This document shows positions 44,326 through 52,707 of a DNA stretch of 64,000 bases, piece by piece (within the stretch, counting starts at the first letter, position 1; each line of letters starts with the position of its first letter). Position numbers and translations under genes: made by a program. The notes under the pieces were generated by a model. That model did not search any database and was not told where the DNA came from. It saw only the letters and a program-made list of their open reading frames with translations. This DNA is from a marine gamma proteobacterium HTCC2148 (GTDB lineage Bacteria; Pseudomonadota; Gammaproteobacteria; Pseudomonadales; Halieaceae), in assembly GCA_000156295.1 (NCBI GenBank), contig DS999228.1, positions 124,001 through 188,000 on the forward strand, in the 5' to 3' direction.

Positions 44326-45180
44326 ATGCTGAAGAAATTGTTGGGCATTGCTCCGGGGCTTGAGTCAGATAATTCTTACTCGCCCTCAAAACTCGCGCTG
44401 AAGTTGGCAACCGTTGATAAGACTGATTTCGACGACACCCGATACACGCAGTATCGGGGCAAGCGGTCGAAGATATTGGTTATCTGCACCGAACAAAAAA
44501 ATATGATGATGCAGAATGGCAAATTGTTCTCCACCGGGAACCACCCCGTAGAGACATTGGTGCCAATGCTGCATCTTAAGAACGCAGGTTATGACTTCGA
44601 AATAGCGACACCAACGGGAAAGCCGGTTGTTTTTGAAACATGGGCGTTTCCCGGTAAAGATGAGCAGATTAAGTCATTGCATGATAAGTATGCGTCGAGT
44701 TTCAGCCAGCCAAAAAACCTGCAGGTACTCGCTGGCGAAATACTGCCAGACCCAGAGTGCTATGCCGCTGTTTTCATTCCGGGAGGCCACGGTGCAATGC
44801 TGGGTATTCCGGAGGATGAAAATGTGCAGAAGATTCTCAACTGGGCGCATGAGAACGAGCTGTTCACCGTTACGCTTTGCCACGGGCCTGCGGCGTTGCT
44901 GGCAACTACACTGGGGGGTCAGGATTTCCTTTACGCAGGATACAACATGGCAGTATTTCCTCATTCGGTCGACAAAATGACTCCGAAAATTGGTTACCTG
45001 CCAGGGCAAGTGCCCTGGGCACTAAGCGAAAAATTGACTGCCCTGGGAGCCAGAATTGCCAATAGCAAGGCAGACGATACCGTGTGCCTGGACAGACAGC
45101 TGATTACAGGTGCCAGTCCTGACGCAGCGAACGAGTTGGGAAAACTGGCCGCCCGGACCTTGTTGAAGGAACTGCAGTAG
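44326..45180 (+). CDS. hchA: Hsp31 chaperone / glyoxalase III
   Basis: A 284-residue DJ-1/PfpI protein of the Hsp31 group. The nucleophile C185 and H186 (LCHGPAALL) have the same numbering as in E. coli Hsp31, and the metal/lid region is GNHPVETLVP (73-80). It converts methylglyoxal to lactate without glutathione and protects proteins from carbonyl damage. Control by the divergent LysR gene and its position before a reductase of reactive carbonyl compounds suggest an electrophile response. Confidence 0.93.
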   Translation: MLKKLLGIAPGLESDNSYSPSKLALKLATVDKTDFDDTRYTQYRGKRSKILVICTEQKNMMMQNGKLFSTGNHPVETLVPMLHLKNAGYDFEIATPTGKPVVFETWAFPGKDEQIKSLHDKYASSFSQPKNLQVLAGEILPDPECYAAVFIPGGHGAMLGIPEDENVQKILNWAHENELFTVTLCHGPAALLATTLGGQDFLYAGYNMAVFPHSVDKMTPKIGYLPGQVPWALSEKLTALGARIANSKADDTVCLDRQLITGASPDAANELGKLAARTLLKELQ

Positions 45181-45210
45181 TGAGAACTGGGACATTCTCA
45201 TTTATAATTT

Positions 45211-45228
45211 GAACCGGCAAACCGGTTC
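45211..45228. promoter_or_regulatory. Palindromic operator candidate
   Basis: GAACCGG-CAAA-CCGGTTC, a perfect 7-bp inverted repeat in the hchA/MDR spacer. No T tract follows, so it is more likely a binding site for a dimeric regulator (TetR- or LysR-type) than a terminator. It is 95 bases upstream of the MDR start. Confidence 0.5.
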
Positions 45229-45322
45229 GCATGACTGTTGCAGTTGATATGCGACAAACAAAAACCAACACGCTATTCGTAAACGATCAGTCATTTGATC
45301 CAACAGCACTCGGGACCTCATT

Positions 45323-46423
45323 ATGAACTACCTTTTCCAACGCGCCATAGTGGCATGTCTTCCATTTTTTATGTCTCTGGCAGTCGCCAGTCATGCAGTT
45401 GCGCAGGACAGTGGTGCGGCAAAACTCAAGTACGTTGAAGTGGATAAGTTGGGCAACCCGGCTGACGTTGTGAAAATAATGACGGAAGCAGCGCGCCCAC
45501 TTCAGAGCGGCGAAGTCAGGATAAAGGTGCTCGCCACACCGATCCATCCATCGGATCTGTTACAGATCAGTGGGAACTATGGGGTTGACCCTGCGCTGCC
45601 TTACACACCAGGCAGCGAGGGGGTTGGCCGCGTGGTGGAGACCTCCGCCGAGGTCGCGTATCTGCAGGTAGGCCAATTGGTGCTGCTGGCCGGTGGAGGC
45701 ACCTGGCGAGAGGAAATCGTTGCCCCCGCGTCTCAGTTCATACCCATTGCGGATAGCGCTTCCATTGAACAGGAAGTAATTGAGCAGCTCGCCATGGCTG
45801 TGGTAAATCCATTGACGGCATTCTTGATGCTGACGACTTTCGCCGAACTTGGAGAGGACGACTGGATCGTACAAAGCGCTTCGAACTCTGCGGTTGGGGG
45901 CTACGTTATCCAGCTTGCGAAACAACGGGGCGTCAAGACCGTAAACGTCGTGCGCCGTGAGGGCCTGGCTGAGGATTTACTTGCCAAGGGTGCGGATGCA
46001 GTTCTGATCGACGGTCCAGATCTCGCGAGCGAGATTGCCACTGCAACCGGCGGTGCGCCGGTTTCGCTGGCGATTGACGCGGTTGGCGGTTCAACTTTCG
46101 CCAGACTGGCAGCCAGCCTGGATTACGGCGCTACCCTGGTTTCATACGGAGTCCTCTCCGGCCAACCCGCGAGCTTTAATCCCGCGATGTCCATTTTCAA
46201 CGACATTCGCATACGCGGCTTCTGGCTGGCCAAGTGGTTCGAAACGGCAACAATGGAACAGCGGCAGGCGGCGTTCGGCCAGATTATTCCCCTGGTTGGG
46301 AGTGGATCACTGAAGGCTGATATCGACTCGCGCTACAGCATCGATGAGATACAGCAGGCGGTATCGCGGGCGGCCCAGCGAGGCCGCAACGGCAAGGTAC
46401 TGATTGTGCCAAACACGCAGTAG
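45323..46423 (+). CDS. MDR-type reductase with a signal peptide
   Basis: A 366-residue medium-chain dehydrogenase/reductase of the zinc-free MECR/quinone-reductase type (TPIHPSDLLQISGNYG, PYTPGSEGVGRVVE, then the nucleotide-binding SNSAVGGYVIQLAKQRG). Unusually, it begins with a cleavable signal peptide (MNYLFQRAIVACLPFFMSLA, ending near AVA|QDSG). Rossmann enzymes are rarely exported because NAD(P)H is not available outside the cytoplasm. It lies downstream of hchA. Confidence 0.85.
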   Translation: MNYLFQRAIVACLPFFMSLAVASHAVAQDSGAAKLKYVEVDKLGNPADVVKIMTEAARPLQSGEVRIKVLATPIHPSDLLQISGNYGVDPALPYTPGSEGVGRVVETSAEVAYLQVGQLVLLAGGGTWREEIVAPASQFIPIADSASIEQEVIEQLAMAVVNPLTAFLMLTTFAELGEDDWIVQSASNSAVGGYVIQLAKQRGVKTVNVVRREGLAEDLLAKGADAVLIDGPDLASEIATATGGAPVSLAIDAVGGSTFARLAASLDYGATLVSYGVLSGQPASFNPAMSIFNDIRIRGFWLAKWFETATMEQRQAAFGQIIPLVGSGSLKADIDSRYSIDEIQQAVSRAAQRGRNGKVLIVPNTQ

Positions 46424-46436
46424 AGCGACGTTGGGG

Positions 46437-46728
46437 TGGCTCGATGAATGAGTTCCATGGTCGGATTGCCAGCATCGATTTCGTATTCCTCGATATAACG
46501 CGATATTAAATCGGCCGGTGTGATTTGCCGCTATGCTGCGCAGATTACCTCGGCTTCCATCAATCGCGCCTCCCGCTTCCTGGCCCATGCCTGGACGTCT
46601 TTTTTGCTATATTTGTCAGCGAGGAATTGCTTTGTCTTTACTCGCCGCACGCCGTTATAGGTGTACTTGATCCGCAGTCGCCATGTGCGGCCTCTGTTTT
46701 TCAAAGGTATTGATTGAATGCTCGCCAT
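46437..46728 (-). pseudogene. Tyrosine integrase, N-terminal remnant
   Basis: From the ATG at 46728 (GGGGAG just upstream) the frame encodes MASIQSIPLKNRGRTWRLRI, then VKTKQFLADKYSKKDVQAWA: an arm-binding domain of a phage-type tyrosine recombinase. After EVICAA there is an in-frame TAG at about 46537-46539; the same frame continues with ITPADLISRYIEEYEIDAGN, the start of the core-binding domain. It breaks off against the end of the MDR gene. Catalytic domain absent. It points away from dusA, as integrases of dusA-inserted islands do. Confidence 0.75.
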
Positions 46729-46796
46729 AAAAACTCCCCTTTCTATGCCCTGTTTCTCCGGTTTTCTAAAGGCTATGAGTGCCAAAAGCGAATTTA

Positions 46797-46849
46797 ATGT
46801 CCCTTTGGGGGACATCGTTCTTTTTGATGTCCCCCAAATGTCCCCCAAA
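46797..46849. promoter_or_regulatory. Three TGTCCCCCAAA sites by integrase/dusA
   Basis: An 11-bp word occurs three times: inverted at 46804-46814 (TTTGGGGGACA) and twice in direct tandem at 46828-46838 and 46839-46849. The first lies in the palindrome ATGTCCCTTTGGGGGACAT (46797-46815). It lies upstream of the integrase remnant and dusA. The arrangement resembles arm-type recombinase or excisionase sites left from an island. Confidence 0.65.
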
Positions 46850-46896
46850 TTTCAAACAATACCGGAAAATGTAGGTTTAACCTGGGTAGAATACAA

Positions 46897-47922
46897 TTGA
46901 AAAAGGACACCGAAAACGCCGAAAACCCAGCATTCACGGGGGTTTCAGGGAATAGACGCCTTTCTGTGGCCCCGATGATGGACTGGTCCGATCATCACTG
47001 CCGCTACTTCTGGCGTCTGTTGAGCAAGCAGGCTCTGCTGTACACCGAGATGGTGACTACGGGGGCGTTAATACACGGTGACAGGGAACGCTTTCTTCGC
47101 TTCAATGCTGAAGAGCATCCGGTCGCCCTGCAACTAGGAGGGTCAAACCCAAACGATTTGGCCCAGTGTGCACGATGGGCACAGGAATGGCATTACGACG
47201 AAGTTAATCTTAACTGCGGCTGTCCCTCTGACCGAGTGCAATCAGGCATGTTCGGCGCCTGTCTGATGGCGCAGCCTGAACTAGTAGCGGACGGCGTCAA
47301 GGCCATGCGAGACGCGACCCTGCTTCCCGTTACCGTCAAACATCGAATCGGTATCGATGACATGGACTCCTATGAGCAGATGCTTGACTTTGTTGGCCCA
47401 GTCGCCGACGCAGGCTGCGAGGTATTTATCGTGCACGCTCGCAAGGCCTGGCTGAAGGGACTGTCACCCAAAGAAAACAGGGAGATACCACCACTGGTCT
47501 ACGACTGGGTCTACCGACTTAAACGTGACCTACCCGACCTTGAGATCGTAATTAACGGCGGCATTCAAACGATTGAAGACTGCGAAGATCATCTTGCGCA
47601 TGTAGACGGCGTAATGATTGGCCGCGAAGCTTATCAAAACCCCTGGATGTTGGCGGAGGTTGACTCTCGCTTGTTCGGGATAGACAAAGTGGCAGAATCC
47701 CGCGATGATGTTCTGCTGGGTCTACTGCCCTATGTGGAGCAGCAACTGGCTCTCGGTACTCACCTGAATCATATTACCCGCCATATTTTAGGCCTCTATC
47801 AGGGCGTTCCGGGCGCACGAAAGTTCAGACGCCACCTTAGCGAAAATGCGTATAAAAAGGACGCGGGATTGAATGTTTTAATCGACGCTTTTGAAAAAGT
47901 GCGTCAGGCAACTCCCGCATGA
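46897..47922 (+). CDS. dusA: tRNA dihydrouridine synthase A
   Basis: A 341-residue flavoenzyme reducing U20/U20a of t[23 protein letters not shown] (23-42), [20 protein letters not shown] with the catalytic cysteine, and [20 protein letters not shown] are the DusA signatures. The start is a TTG at 46897 without a good ribosome-binding site; the first 20 residues are not conserved, so the start is uncertain. The 5' end of dusA is a known insertion site for genomic islands, and an integrase remnant lies immediately upstream. Confidence 0.95.
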   Translation: MKKDTENAENPAFTGVSGNRRLSVAPMMDWSDHHCRYFWRLLSKQALLYTEMVTTGALIHGDRERFLRFNAEEHPVALQLGGSNPNDLAQCARWAQEWHYDEVNLNCGCPSDRVQSGMFGACLMAQPELVADGVKAMRDATLLPVTVKHRIGIDDMDSYEQMLDFVGPVADAGCEVFIVHARKAWLKGLSPKENREIPPLVYDWVYRLKRDLPDLEIVINGGIQTIEDCEDHLAHVDGVMIGREAYQNPWMLAEVDSRLFGIDKVAESRDDVLLGLLPYVEQQLALGTHLNHITRHILGLYQGVPGARKFRRHLSENAYKKDAGLNVLIDAFEKVRQATPA

Positions 47923-47959
47923 CTTACATTCACTGACAACCTCGACAGGACTAGCACCC

Positions 47960-48913
47960 GTGACAAGCAAGCTAGAGCAACTCAAGACAATGACTGATGT
48001 AGTGGCCGATACCGGAGACGTTGAAGCTATAGGCCGTTTTCAGCCTCTTGATGCCACTACCAACCCTTCCTTACTGCTGAAGGCCGCGGCCCTACCGCAC
48101 TACGCACAGTTACTGGATAACGCCAAAAGCTGGGCCAGTACTGAAGGAGGCTCGAATAGTGAGCAACTGAGCAATAGCTGCGACCACTTTGCTGTCGACG
48201 TGGGCAAGGAAATCCTTAGAATCATACCGGGACGCATTTCTACCGAGGTTGATGCCCGTCTCTCTTTTGATACCGCTGCAACGATGAAGCGCGCCAGAAA
48301 GCTAATCGATATGTACGAGGAAGCGGGCATCGGCCGCGAGCGCATCCTGATCAAGACTGCCTCTACCTGGGAAGGCATTCGGGCTGCAGCCCAATTGGAA
48401 AAAGAAGGAATTAATTGTAATCTCACCCTGTTGTTTGGGTTCGGCCAGGCAGCCGCTTGCGCAGACGCAGGCGTGTTTTTGATCTCGCCCTTTGTCGGCC
48501 GTATCTTGGATTGGCACAAGGCAAATACTGACTTGCAAATTGTGACTCCCCAGGACGACCCCGGCGTGCAGTCCGTTAGCCGCATTTACAACTATTACAA
48601 ACAGCACGGCTACCAGACCATCGTAATGGGCGCGAGTTTTCGAAACACCGGAGAAATCGAGTCGCTGGCGGGATGCGATCGTTTGACCATCAGCCCCGCT
48701 CTGCTCGAGGAATTAGCCGCCGATGAAGGCGACTTGCCGCGCCAACTGGAGCCCGACGGCGCGACAACAAGCGTTGCAAAACACAGCCCCCAGGAGCATG
48801 ACTTCCGCTACGACCTGAACGCCGACGCAATGACTACTGAAAAGTTAGCTGAAGGCATTCGCAGCTTTATCGGTGACCAGATAAAGCTGGAACAGCTGAT
48901 CAGCGACAGATGA
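47960..48913 (+). CDS. tal: Transaldolase
   Basis: A 317-residue class I transaldolase, from the GTG at 47960, giving exactly the length of E. coli TalB. The N-terminus [20 protein letters not shown], the region [11 protein letters not shown] and the Schiff-base lysine region [13 protein letters not shown] are conserved. [14 protein letters not shown] and [11 protein letters not shown] follow. It belongs to the pentose phosphate pathway. Stop overlaps the TerB gene start (ATGA). Confidence 0.96.
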   Translation: MTSKLEQLKTMTDVVADTGDVEAIGRFQPLDATTNPSLLLKAAALPHYAQLLDNAKSWASTEGGSNSEQLSNSCDHFAVDVGKEILRIIPGRISTEVDARLSFDTAATMKRARKLIDMYEEAGIGRERILIKTASTWEGIRAAAQLEKEGINCNLTLLFGFGQAAACADAGVFLISPFVGRILDWHKANTDLQIVTPQDDPGVQSVSRIYNYYKQHGYQTIVMGASFRNTGEIESLAGCDRLTISPALLEELAADEGDLPRQLEPDGATTSVAKHSPQEHDFRYDLNADAMTTEKLAEGIRSFIGDQIKLEQLISDR

Positions 48914-49365
48914 TTAGTGCACTGAAATCACTGTTTGAAACGCCAGTCCGTGAAACGGAAGTGGCACTAAAGCATCGGCTGCAATTGGCCTCTGCGGCCC
49001 TGCTCATTGAGACCGCTCGCGCGGACTTTACCCAGGATAAAGTCGAGGAGGAAGCGATGACGTCCTTGCTCTGCTCTACTCTCGAGCTAGCGCAAGAAGA
49101 AGTTGAAAAACTGCTGCAGCAGGCAGCTGCAAAGGTCGATGAATCTATTTCACTGTACGAGTTTACCCGGCTGATCAACGACCACTTCACCGCAGATCAA
49201 AAACTGCAATTAGTGGATAACATGTGGGTCGTCGCCTGGGCGGACAATAATGTCGACAAGTACGAAGAACACCTGATTCGCCAGGTTGCTGATCTTACCT
49301 ACGTTAGCCATCAGGATTACATCCGCAGCAAGCACACAGCCAGGGACAAAACACTCAGACTGTAA
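48910..49365 (+). CDS. TerB-family protein
   Basis: A 151-residue all-helical protein of the TerB (DUF533/tellurite-resistance B) type: [20 protein letters not shown], then [20 protein letters not shown], with acidic DxxxxxxEE motifs that bind metal in relatives. Its function is unclear. It overlaps the transaldolase stop by four bases, so it is co-translated. The rest of the ter operon is absent. Confidence 0.9.
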   Translation: MISALKSLFETPVRETEVALKHRLQLASAALLIETARADFTQDKVEEEAMTSLLCSTLELAQEEVEKLLQQAAAKVDESISLYEFTRLINDHFTADQKLQLVDNMWVVAWADNNVDKYEEHLIRQVADLTYVSHQDYIRSKHTARDKTLRL

Positions 49366-49368
49366 AGA

Positions 49369-49851
49369 TTAACCTTGCTCGAGTACTGTCATAAGGTCGT
49401 GAAACCTGCTCCTGTTTTCTTCTGACAATCCCATGAGCACCCGGTGTGCCTCTATCACTTTTTCTTTCACTGTTGATTCATTACCCGCTACCTGGGGAAT
49501 TTCATCGGCGCTGTCGGGGTTGGAGCAGGTTTCTTCGCGCAGTTCGAATAAGCGCTGAAAGCCCATGCTTTTGAGTAGACGATTGATTCCGGGGTCGCAG
49601 GAAAAAATGGCCGGCTGAAAGTCGAAGCGCTCTTTCACCTTGATCGCGAGCTTTGCCAGCAATCCGAGGGTGGTCGAGTCAATACCTTCCACATGACAAA
49701 GGTCGACCCAGACACTGGCAAATTCGGGGTCATCAAACATTTTTTGAAAATACTCGTCAATCGTGGTGCAAAGACTTAGGCGCACGTCTCCAAGCATACG
49801 AATGACGTAAGCACCATTGTGACCAGCCGCTAATATTTTGCCTTCGTGCAT
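49369..49851 (-). CDS. STAS-domain anti-anti-sigma-like protein (HsbA-like)
   Basis: A 160-residue protein from the ATG at 49851, one base after the upstream stop. STAS domain at about 5-100, with the phospho-acceptor serine region EGIDSTTLGLLAKL. A C-terminal 50-residue tail is variable. It follows a receiver-PP2C phosphatase gene, as HsbA follows HsbR in Pseudomonas, where the phosphatase sets STAS phosphorylation and thereby sessile or motile behaviour. HptB and FlgM are not in the window. Confidence 0.87.
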   Translation of the reverse strand: MHEGKILAAGHNGAYVIRMLGDVRLSLCTTIDEYFQKMFDDPEFASVWVDLCHVEGIDSTTLGLLAKLAIKVKERFDFQPAIFSCDPGINRLLKSMGFQRLFELREETCSNPDSADEIPQVAGNESTVKEKVIEAHRVLMGLSEENRSRFHDLMTVLEQG

Positions 49852-49852
49852 G

Positions 49853-51034
49853 TCAGTTCCGCTTGCTGATGAACAGCGCGGCAATGTCATCCGGAGCCGT
49901 ATCAGCCTGGTCAAGCCCCAGACGGGTTACCATTTCCTCGGGGGAATTGGCTGTTTCCTCGAACACGTTAAGAAAGTATTTCTCTTTTTCTATGAGATTT
50001 TTTGGCGGCAGAATCTCCAGAATTCCGTCAGAAAACAGGGCGAGCATAAAACTATCGGGCAAATCAATCATGTGCTCTTCGTAGCTGGCATCATCCATTA
50101 TGCCTACGGCAGAACCTTCGCCACGAAGATAACGGGCACCGTCTCCAGACACGAGCACTGGCTGCGGCAGATGTCCCGCCACACTGTAGCGCAAATTGTT
50201 GCTTTTCATATCCAGTACGCCCACGACCATAGTGGCAAACTTACCAACCTCCAGGTCCATAACTTCCTTGTTCGCGCGCTTTAGCAACGCCAGGGGGCTG
50301 AGAATCGTGTCGTCATTCTGGCGCAAGAAGTCCGAGCGCTTGCGAGCAAAAAGGTTCTTCAGCAGCACCGTAGTAAAAGCCGAAGAGCTGCCGTGGCCGG
50401 AAACATCCGCCATGAAAAAAGTTACAAAATGGTCGCCGACGGTAAAATAATCGGTAAAGTCGCCACTTAAATAAAGCGACGGAATCACCGTATGACTGAA
50501 AACATAGTCATTCAATACCAGCGGGGTTGCTGGCAACATGCGCATTTGCACTTGGCGCCCGGCCTGCTGGTCCTGCTCCAGTACGTGGATCGTACCGCGC
50601 AATTCGGTATTGGCAGCCTGCAGTCTTTGTCGAGATTGCTCCAGCTCTCTACGGACCTGCCGTTGGCGCACGCAGCGGTCCAATGAACGCTGAAGGGCCT
50701 CAACATCATCAACAGGGCGGACAAAGAAATCGCTGGCTCCGAACCGCAGGGCTCTCATCATCCGCGAGGCCTGGGCTTCATCACTAAATAAGATAACGGG
50801 AATCTGAACATCCATTTCCTGCAGAGAACGATGCGCAGAGTCCCAGGTGAGGCCCTCCATATCCATTTCGCAAAGAATCACGTCCAGGTCTGGGCGCGTG
50901 CTCAGATACTCCCTCGCAGCATTGGCATCGGTGTAGTTCTCAGGAGTAAACCCCAGGCTCGAAACCAGGGATGCAAGCGCCTCCAGGCGGGCAGTATCGT
51001 GATCGACGACAAGGGCGGTACCGATCGGGTCCAT
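49853..51034 (-). CDS. Receiver-PP2C phosphatase (HsbR-like) with degenerate receiver
   Basis: A 393-residue protein from the ATG at 51034. Residues 1-125: response-regulator receiver; 125-165: coiled coil; 175-390: SpoIIE/PP2C-type phosphatase with metal motifs SGDFTDYF, ADVSGHG, LFSDGI and PDDIAAL intact. In the receiver the acceptor aspartate is replaced by E56 (DVILCEMDMEG), and the conserved lysine before a proline is R106 (VRPVDD). This suggests the receiver is not controlled by phosphorylation, or mimics the phosphorylated form. Followed by the STAS gene, its likely substrate. Confidence 0.88.
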   Translation of the reverse strand: MDPIGTALVVDHDTARLEALASLVSSLGFTPENYTDANAAREYLSTRPDLDVILCEMDMEGLTWDSAHRSLQEMDVQIPVILFSDEAQASRMMRALRFGASDFFVRPVDDVEALQRSLDRCVRQRQVRRELEQSRQRLQAANTELRGTIHVLEQDQQAGRQVQMRMLPATPLVLNDYVFSHTVIPSLYLSGDFTDYFTVGDHFVTFFMADVSGHGSSSAFTTVLLKNLFARKRSDFLRQNDDTILSPLALLKRANKEVMDLEVGKFATMVVGVLDMKSNNLRYSVAGHLPQPVLVSGDGARYLRGEGSAVGIMDDASYEEHMIDLPDSFMLALFSDGILEILPPKNLIEKEKYFLNVFEETANSPEEMVTRLGLDQADTAPDDIAALFISKRN

Positions 51035-51163
51035 TGGTATATTCGTTGACTCTATTGGCCGAGACACTACGCCCAAGAACAGGCACAAGCAACCATCGAA
51101 ACTCGGGTTTGAGCAGGATTTCACACTTTTACGCAGGAATTGATAGCAAGGCCCCGAATACCG

Positions 51164-51904
51164 CTAGAACTCTTCGAAATCCTCGCCTTCTTCAAAATCA
51201 GAGAATGTGTCCGACACTACCCCATCGTTAACAAACGCTTCCCTGTTGGATAGATAGGCGTCACGTACGAAAATGTAACGATCGCCGGTAATGAGGTCAT
51301 CGGCCTGAAGCAAACGAGAGCGTCCATCGACCAGGCCAAGCCCCCACAATGAGTTGCGCACGGCCACGCTAGGCATGTAAGTAGGCACAGAGGTGTATGC
51401 ATCAAAAATGGTTCCAGTGCCACTGCGAATGGTCCTGGGGCCGAAAAATGGCACCATGAGGTAAGGGCCGGACTCAAAGCCCCAGATAGATAGTGTATGG
51501 CCAAAATCCGTACGGTAGGGGCGCACCCCCATGGTCGTGGCCACGTCGAACAAGCCAACCAGTCCCAGCGTGCTGTTAATAACAAAACGACCAGAGCTTT
51601 GCCCGACACCGGCCCAGCGCCACTGTAAGGCCCCATTGAGCGCCGAATTGAAGTCATAGAAATTGGCAAACATATTGCCCACACCGCGCTTGGCAAAACC
51701 CGGCATCACCCAGTCATAGCCAACCGCTACAGGGCGAAGGACATACTGGTCGATATTGTCGTTGGCCACGAACATTGCGCGGTTAAAAGACTCAAACGGA
51801 TCGACATTACGTTCTTTATCCTCAGCGCAGGCCATCGCGGCGGGGAACGCTAGGATCAAAAAAAGTAAAAGTCGGGGAAGGCTCATTCTTGGAGATTTCT
51901 GCAT
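51164..51904 (-). CDS. mlaA: MlaA/VacJ family lipoprotein
   Basis: A 246-residue outer-membrane lipid-asymmetry protein. The N-terminus has a signal (LPRLLLFLILAFPAAMAC), with a weak lipobox ending at cysteine. The body shows the MlaA features: DPFESFNRAMFVANDNIDQY, WRWAGVGQSSGRFVINSTLG, and GFESGPYLMVPFFGPRTIRS. It removes phospholipid from the outer leaflet, working with OmpC-type porins and the MlaFEDBC transporter, which is not in this window. The C-terminus is acidic (FEEGEDFEEF). Confidence 0.94.
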   Translation of the reverse strand: MQKSPRMSLPRLLLFLILAFPAAMACAEDKERNVDPFESFNRAMFVANDNIDQYVLRPVAVGYDWVMPGFAKRGVGNMFANFYDFNSALNGALQWRWAGVGQSSGRFVINSTLGLVGLFDVATTMGVRPYRTDFGHTLSIWGFESGPYLMVPFFGPRTIRSGTGTIFDAYTSVPTYMPSVAVRNSLWGLGLVDGRSRLLQADDLITGDRYIFVRDAYLSNREAFVNDGVVSDTFSDFEEGEDFEEF

Positions 51905-51948
51905 GTCGAATGGGAATGGTACTAGCGGCTTCTGCGGGTAGCAAGTCC

Positions 51949-52707
51949 TCAGCCAAAGCTCCCGGCAGCCTGCACTACGTCCTTGTCGAGCAGTTCCCTC
52001 AATTGAGCAATTCCAAACGCCCGAATCGACTCAAAAGAGAGTTCCAACTCGGCGGCAAGGGTCTTAAGTACGTCCCCAACCGATAACTGCTCGTTTTCGC
52101 GCAACAACTCAAGCAATCGGGCGGTAGCACCATTAAGCTCGATAAAGCCCACTTTGTCCCCGGCGTCACGATAAACCACCAGGAAAGTGGGAACTTCAGG
52201 CATTTCAGGACGATAGCTGGCACCAATTTGATGCACCGGGTATTGGTAACTTAATACCCATGCCAGCGGAGACAGGCACAGTTTAGCCTCTTCCAGGTCC
52301 TCGATAGTCTGCGGAGGAGGCAGTTCGTCTTCTGCCACATCCAGAGCCAATTCCACCCATTCGTAGTGCGCCAGTTCAGCCAAAAAGGGAGGGTCGCAAT
52401 CGCGCGAGGTGTGCTCAGACATCAGGAAATTGATGAACTCCTGGCTAATTTCCAAAAAATACGGTGATTTGCAACGATGACCCTCCATGAACATCCTCAC
52501 CAACTCTTCCCACTGCTCGGCGTTATAAAGGCTGCGTAATACGGGAAAGCCGCCACTTATAAAGCCTTCGATGTTGCTGTAGACCAAATCTCGGTAAATC
52601 TTCAGTCTGCGCTCTTCTACTCCCCGCGGAGCCGAAGCTTTTTCCGGGTTGCGTAAGTAAGCCGCCATCTCCAGCTGGGATGCTTTCAGTTCAGGGGCAC
52701 TCATCAT
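51949..52707 (-). CDS. hvfC: HvfC/BufC-type partner protein (DUF2063)
   Basis: A 252-residue protein with the DUF2063 N-terminal domain (VEERRLKIYRDLVYSNIEGF, ISGGFPVLRSLY, EEWVELALDVA-type helix) and a C-terminal part of winged-helix-like shape (NGATARLLELLRENEQ). It is the third gene of the operon; its ATG overlaps the hvfB stop (ATGA). In related systems it is a partner that presents the precursor peptide to the iron enzyme. Confidence 0.9.
   Translation of the reverse strand: MMSAPELKASQLEMAAYLRNPEKASAPRGVEERRLKIYRDLVYSNIEGFISGGFPVLRSLYNAEQWEELVRMFMEGHRCKSPYFLEISQEFINFLMSEHTSRDCDPPFLAELAHYEWVELALDVAEDELPPPQTIEDLEEAKLCLSPLAWVLSYQYPVHQIGASYRPEMPEVPTFLVVYRDAGDKVGFIELNGATARLLELLRENEQLSVGDVLKTLAAELELSFESIRAFGIAQLRELLDKDVVQAAGSFG

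Noticed and set aside
44592-44601. TGACTTCGAA inside hchA as a further LacI operator
   Set aside because: It matches only the left part of the motif; the right half reads ATAG instead of TGCA, and it lies within a coding region far from the locus.
46728-46848. Upstream extension of the integrase remnant to 46848
   Set aside because: The extra 40 codons cover the TGTCCCCCAAA array, and a good ribosome-binding site precedes the ATG at 46728.
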